From assembly GCA_020025255.1 (NCBI GenBank), contig JAHHSK010000081.1:1-6894 (forward strand): DNA of 6,894 bases, given 5' to 3'. Of the stretch, positions 5,383 to 6,894 are shown piece by piece. Under the pieces are notes generated by a model that saw nothing but the letters and a program-made list of their open reading frames with translations, made no database searches and had not been told where the DNA came from. The first letter of the stretch is position 1; every line of letters begins with the position of its first letter. The position numbers and the translations under genes are program-made. The stretch is from Ruthenibacterium sp. (GTDB taxonomy: Bacteria; Bacillota; Clostridia; Oscillospirales; Ruminococcaceae).

Positions 5383-5604
5383 ATGGCAGAATTCAAATAT
5401 GAAATCACAGAGCGGATCGCCGTTCTGTCCCAAAATCCGAATGGCTGGGAACGTCAGCTGAACATGGTGAGCTGGAACGAACGCGAGCCCAAATATGATA
5501 TCCGTGACTGGTCGCCGGACGGATCCAAAATGGGAAAAGGCATCAGTCTTTCCCATGATGAAATGGCAATCCTGAAAGGCATTCTGGATGAACTTGAAAT
5601 CTGA
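5383..5604 (+). CDS. ydbC: YdbC family protein (PC4-like single-stranded nucleic-acid binding)
   Basis: 73-residue protein that I recognise as the YdbC family, bacterial relatives of the C-terminal domain of eukaryotic PC4. The marker segments are GWERQLNMVSWNEREPKYDIRDW (21-43) and MGKGISLS (50-57), with a C-terminal helix from about 58. The family forms dimers with a curved beta-sheet that bind single-stranded DNA; the Lactococcus YdbC structure with DNA is the known reference. Length is typical and the fold should be complete. The start is well supported by AAGGAG ten bases upstream. The stop codon lies inside the beginning of the following HD-domain gene (17-base overlap if the first ATG of that gene is used), so the two proteins are probably made together. 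No recombination or replication partner is nearby. Confidence 0.9.
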   Translation: MAEFKYEITERIAVLSQNPNGWERQLNMVSWNEREPKYDIRDWSPDGSKMGKGISLSHDEMAILKGILDELEI

Positions 5605-6193
5605 TGCTATGAATTACAAAGAAGAATTTATTCGTATTTTTTCTGAAAATGTTTCCCGTCCCGGCTCCTTACAGCTGTTGGAATGGCTGGAAACCACGGA
5701 TTTTTATACTGCCCCTGCATCCACGCGCTTTCACGGTGCCTGTGAAAACGGCCTTGTAATGCACAGCGTAAACGTTTATCATGCGCTGATGTCCCGTTAT
5801 TACACGCCGGAGGAAAACAAAGAAAGCTTTACGATCATTGCCCTGCTGCACGATCTTTGCAAAGCCAACTACTACAAAGCAGGCTTTCGGAATGTAAAAA
5901 ATGATGTCACCGGGCAGTGGGAAAAAGTGCCTTCTTACAGCGTTCAGGACGCTTTTCCGTTCGGGCACGGCGAAAAAAGCGTCTACCTGATCGAACGGTT
6001 TATCCGGCTCAAGCCGGCAGAGGCAATCGCAATTCGCTGGCACATGGGCGGCTTTGATGATGCCGTACGCGGCGGAAGTTATGCGATCAGCAATGCTTAT
6101 GATGAATATCCGCTTGCGGTCAAGCTGCATATTGCCGACTTGGAGGCTACCTATCTTATGGAAAAAGGAACCAGCAGTGTAAATCGCCGCTGA
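5588..6193 (+). CDS. HD-domain phosphohydrolase
   Basis: 201-residue single-domain HD-superfamily protein. Likely metal ligands are visible: H59 (GLVMHSVNVYH), the HD pair H88-D89 (ALLHDLCK), H127 (FPFGHGEKS), H152 (IRWHMGG) and D184 (HIADLEATY), so the metal site looks intact. The order GLxxHS, LLHDxxK, GHGEKS, RWHMG, ADLEATY resembles the HD part of the 3'-5' exoribonuclease YhaM, but no OB domain is fused here. HD enzymes act on nucleotides, cyclic nucleotides or nucleic-acid ends; the substrate cannot be named. The ATG at 5588 has AAAGG eight bases upstream, within ydbC. The ATG at 5609 (residue 8, MNYKEEF), four bases after the ydbC stop, is an alternative that I think better fits where relatives begin. 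It is the last gene before the plus-strand terminator at 6250-6290. Confidence 0.9.
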   Translation: MNLKSDAMNYKEEFIRIFSENVSRPGSLQLLEWLETTDFYTAPASTRFHGACENGLVMHSVNVYHALMSRYYTPEENKESFTIIALLHDLCKANYYKAGFRNVKNDVTGQWEKVPSYSVQDAFPFGHGEKSVYLIERFIRLKPAEAIAIRWHMGGFDDAVRGGSYAISNAYDEYPLAVKLHIADLEATYLMEKGTSSVNRR

Positions 6194-6196
6194 ATC

Positions 6197-6222
6197 CCCC
6201 GCACTGCCGCGCTTGCGCGGGG
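6197..6222 (+). repeat. GC-rich hairpin just after the HD gene
   Basis: CCCCGC (6197-6202) pairs with GCGGGG (6217-6222). A competing inner stem CCGCG/CGCGG (6207-6211 with 6216-6220) uses part of the same bases. No T-run follows, so it is not a simple terminator. Its arms CCCCGCACT and GCGCGGG also occur in the hairpin at 4836-4860. Confidence 0.5.
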
Positions 6223-6249
6223 CTGTGCATCCTTCGCATCGTGTACCAT

Positions 6250-6290
6250 AAGCCGCAGAAAATCATTTGTGATTTTCTGCGGCTTTATTG
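6250..6290 (+). terminator. Rho-independent terminator of the ydbC-HD unit
   Basis: A perfect 16-base-pair stem, starting AAGCCGCAG and ending CTGCGGCTT (6250-6265 with 6270-6285), has a four-base loop TTTG. It is followed on the plus strand by TATTGTATTTT. The tail is not a pure T-run, but the stem is long and stable. It lies 57 bases after the HD stop codon. The reverse strand lacks a T-run, so it serves the plus strand. Confidence 0.85.
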
Positions 6291-6460
6291 TATTTTCGGC
6301 GGCCTGTATGAATCGACTCTGCGCACCGATCCTTCTTGGATACGGCTTCCGGGCCGCTTCTATTTCGCTCTGGCTGCATTTGATTGCAGATCCATTCCCT
6401 ATTGCAAACGCCGATCCGCAGGCTTTCTGCGGCACAGCAGCGATCGTTGTGTCCGAGTGC
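6291..6460. other. Gene-free spacer between convergent units
   Basis: This lies between the terminator of the ydbC-HD unit and the terminator of trxA. Open frames pass through it on both strands but start inside terminators or lack ribosome binding sites, and their translations show no domain I recognise. No promoter, repeat or RNA fold stands out. Confidence 0.55.
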
Positions 6461-6501
6461 AAAAAGCCGGGCAGCTGTGTCTTCACAGCCGCCCGGCTTT
6501 T
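6461..6501 (-). terminator. Rho-independent terminator of trxA
   Basis: Arms 6462-6472 and 6491-6501 (AAAAGCCGGGC with GCCCGGCTTTT) plus inner GCTGTG/CACAGC (6474-6479 with 6484-6489) close a four-base loop. In the minus-strand RNA the junction pair 6490/6473 is G-U, giving a continuous 18-base-pair stem; in plus-strand RNA it is an A-C mismatch. This favours minus-strand use, that is, after trxA, whose stop is about 40 bases upstream. A short T-run of five ends the stem. Confidence 0.85.
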
Positions 6502-6540
6502 GCCTGTAATTCTGTATCAAAAACGTGGCTGTGCCGGCAA

Positions 6541-6846
6541 TCAATCCAGCAATGCCAGCAGACGATCTTTTTGAACAAGACCGACATTACGCGCCTTTTC
6601 TGCTCCGTTTTCAAACACAACGACAGTCGGGATGCTCATGACCCCAAATCTTTCTGCCAAGGAAGGTTCTTCATCAATATTGACCTTGCACACCTTTACA
6701 TCCGGACGCTCTTGCGCGGCTGCATCCAGGATCGGTGCCAGCATACGGCACGGGCCGCACCAGCTTGCCCAAAAATCCACCATGACCGGGCCTTGTGCGT
6801 TGAGAACCTGCGTATCGAAATCATTCGTTGTAATATTTAAAGCCAT
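6541..6846 (-). CDS. trxA: Thioredoxin
   Basis: 101-residue thioredoxin, a little shorter than E. coli TrxA (108 residues), with a clipped C-terminal helix ending LLALLD. The active site WCGPC is at 29-33 (C30, C33), the buried acid D24 is in VDFWASW, and the cis-proline loop is SIPT (P73). It is a cytoplasmic disulfide reductase supplied with electrons by thioredoxin reductase, serving for example ribonucleotide reductase and repair enzymes. The ATG at 6844-6846 has AAAGGAG seven bases upstream. Only 48 bases of upstream DNA are present, with a weak ACCCG/CGGGT inverted repeat and no clear promoter, so I cannot tell whether it has its own promoter or follows another gene such as trxB. Its terminator is at 6461-6501. 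Confidence 0.97.
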   Translation of the reverse strand: MALNITTNDFDTQVLNAQGPVMVDFWASWCGPCRMLAPILDAAAQERPDVKVCKVNIDEEPSLAERFGVMSIPTVVVFENGAEKARNVGLVQKDRLLALLD

Positions 6847-6894
6847 ACTTCGTCTCCTTTTCTTTACCCGTAATAATTGCCGCCGGGTTTTGTG

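Noticed and set aside
6151..6544. Minus-strand frames of 93 and 111 residues downstream of trxA
   Set aside because: They lie over two terminators, and one also overlaps the end of the HD gene; no translation signal or domain was seen.
6269..6574. A 101-residue plus-strand frame between the HD gene and trxA
   Set aside because: It starts in the loop of one terminator, reads through the trxA terminator and into the 3' end of trxA, and lacks a ribosome binding site.

Overview
This looks like a core chromosomal segment of a bacterium in the Clostridia (Bacillota), possibly the Oscillospirales. The reasons are the gene families (RecD2-type helicase, a clostridial-style phosphofructokinase, a YdbC/PC4-like protein), roughly balanced base composition, AGGAG-type ribosome binding sites, near-consensus sigma-A promoters and tRNA genes with encoded CCA. 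The placement is inferred from protein style, not from a search. I see no transposase, integrase, phage gene, toxin-antitoxin pair or CRISPR array.

Layout, left to right. Positions 1-54 hold the 5' part of a tRNA-Ser(CGA) gene on the minus strand, cut by the window edge, with its own promoter at 99-127. Positions 167-4602 form one minus-strand gene run, transcribed pfkA, then a small membrane protein, then recD2, then comF. A promoter with perfect -35 and near-perfect -10 boxes lies upstream of pfkA (4682-4710). Gaps are short (about 75 and 33 bases) and recD2 and comF overlap by an ATGA, so this is probably one operon joining a glycolytic enzyme to DNA repair and DNA uptake functions. Positions 4711-4945 are non-coding and rich in hairpins. 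Positions 4941-5220 hold a tRNA unit, also minus strand: a strong promoter with A-tracts upstream, tRNA-Gln(CTG), a terminator-like perfect palindrome, tRNA-Pro(CGG) and a second terminator.

A divergent plus-strand promoter (5314-5342) drives a two-gene unit: a PC4/YdbC-type single-stranded nucleic-acid binding protein and, overlapping it, an HD-domain phosphohydrolase. A plus-strand terminator follows at 6250-6290. On the far right, trxA (thioredoxin) runs on the minus strand toward its own terminator at 6461-6501, so the two units converge on a gene-free spacer.

Most of the window is ordinary housekeeping DNA. The points most worth a second look are the terminator-like palindrome wedged between two tRNAs with no room for a second promoter, the mixed ATP/PPi signature of the phosphofructokinase, and the overlapping PC4-like/HD pair, which could be a split counterpart of OB-HD nucleases such as YhaM. 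Others are the small membrane protein with a receiver-like tail in the recD2 operon, a hairpin that displays the pfkA Shine-Dalgarno in its loop, and two intergenic hairpins with matching arms.
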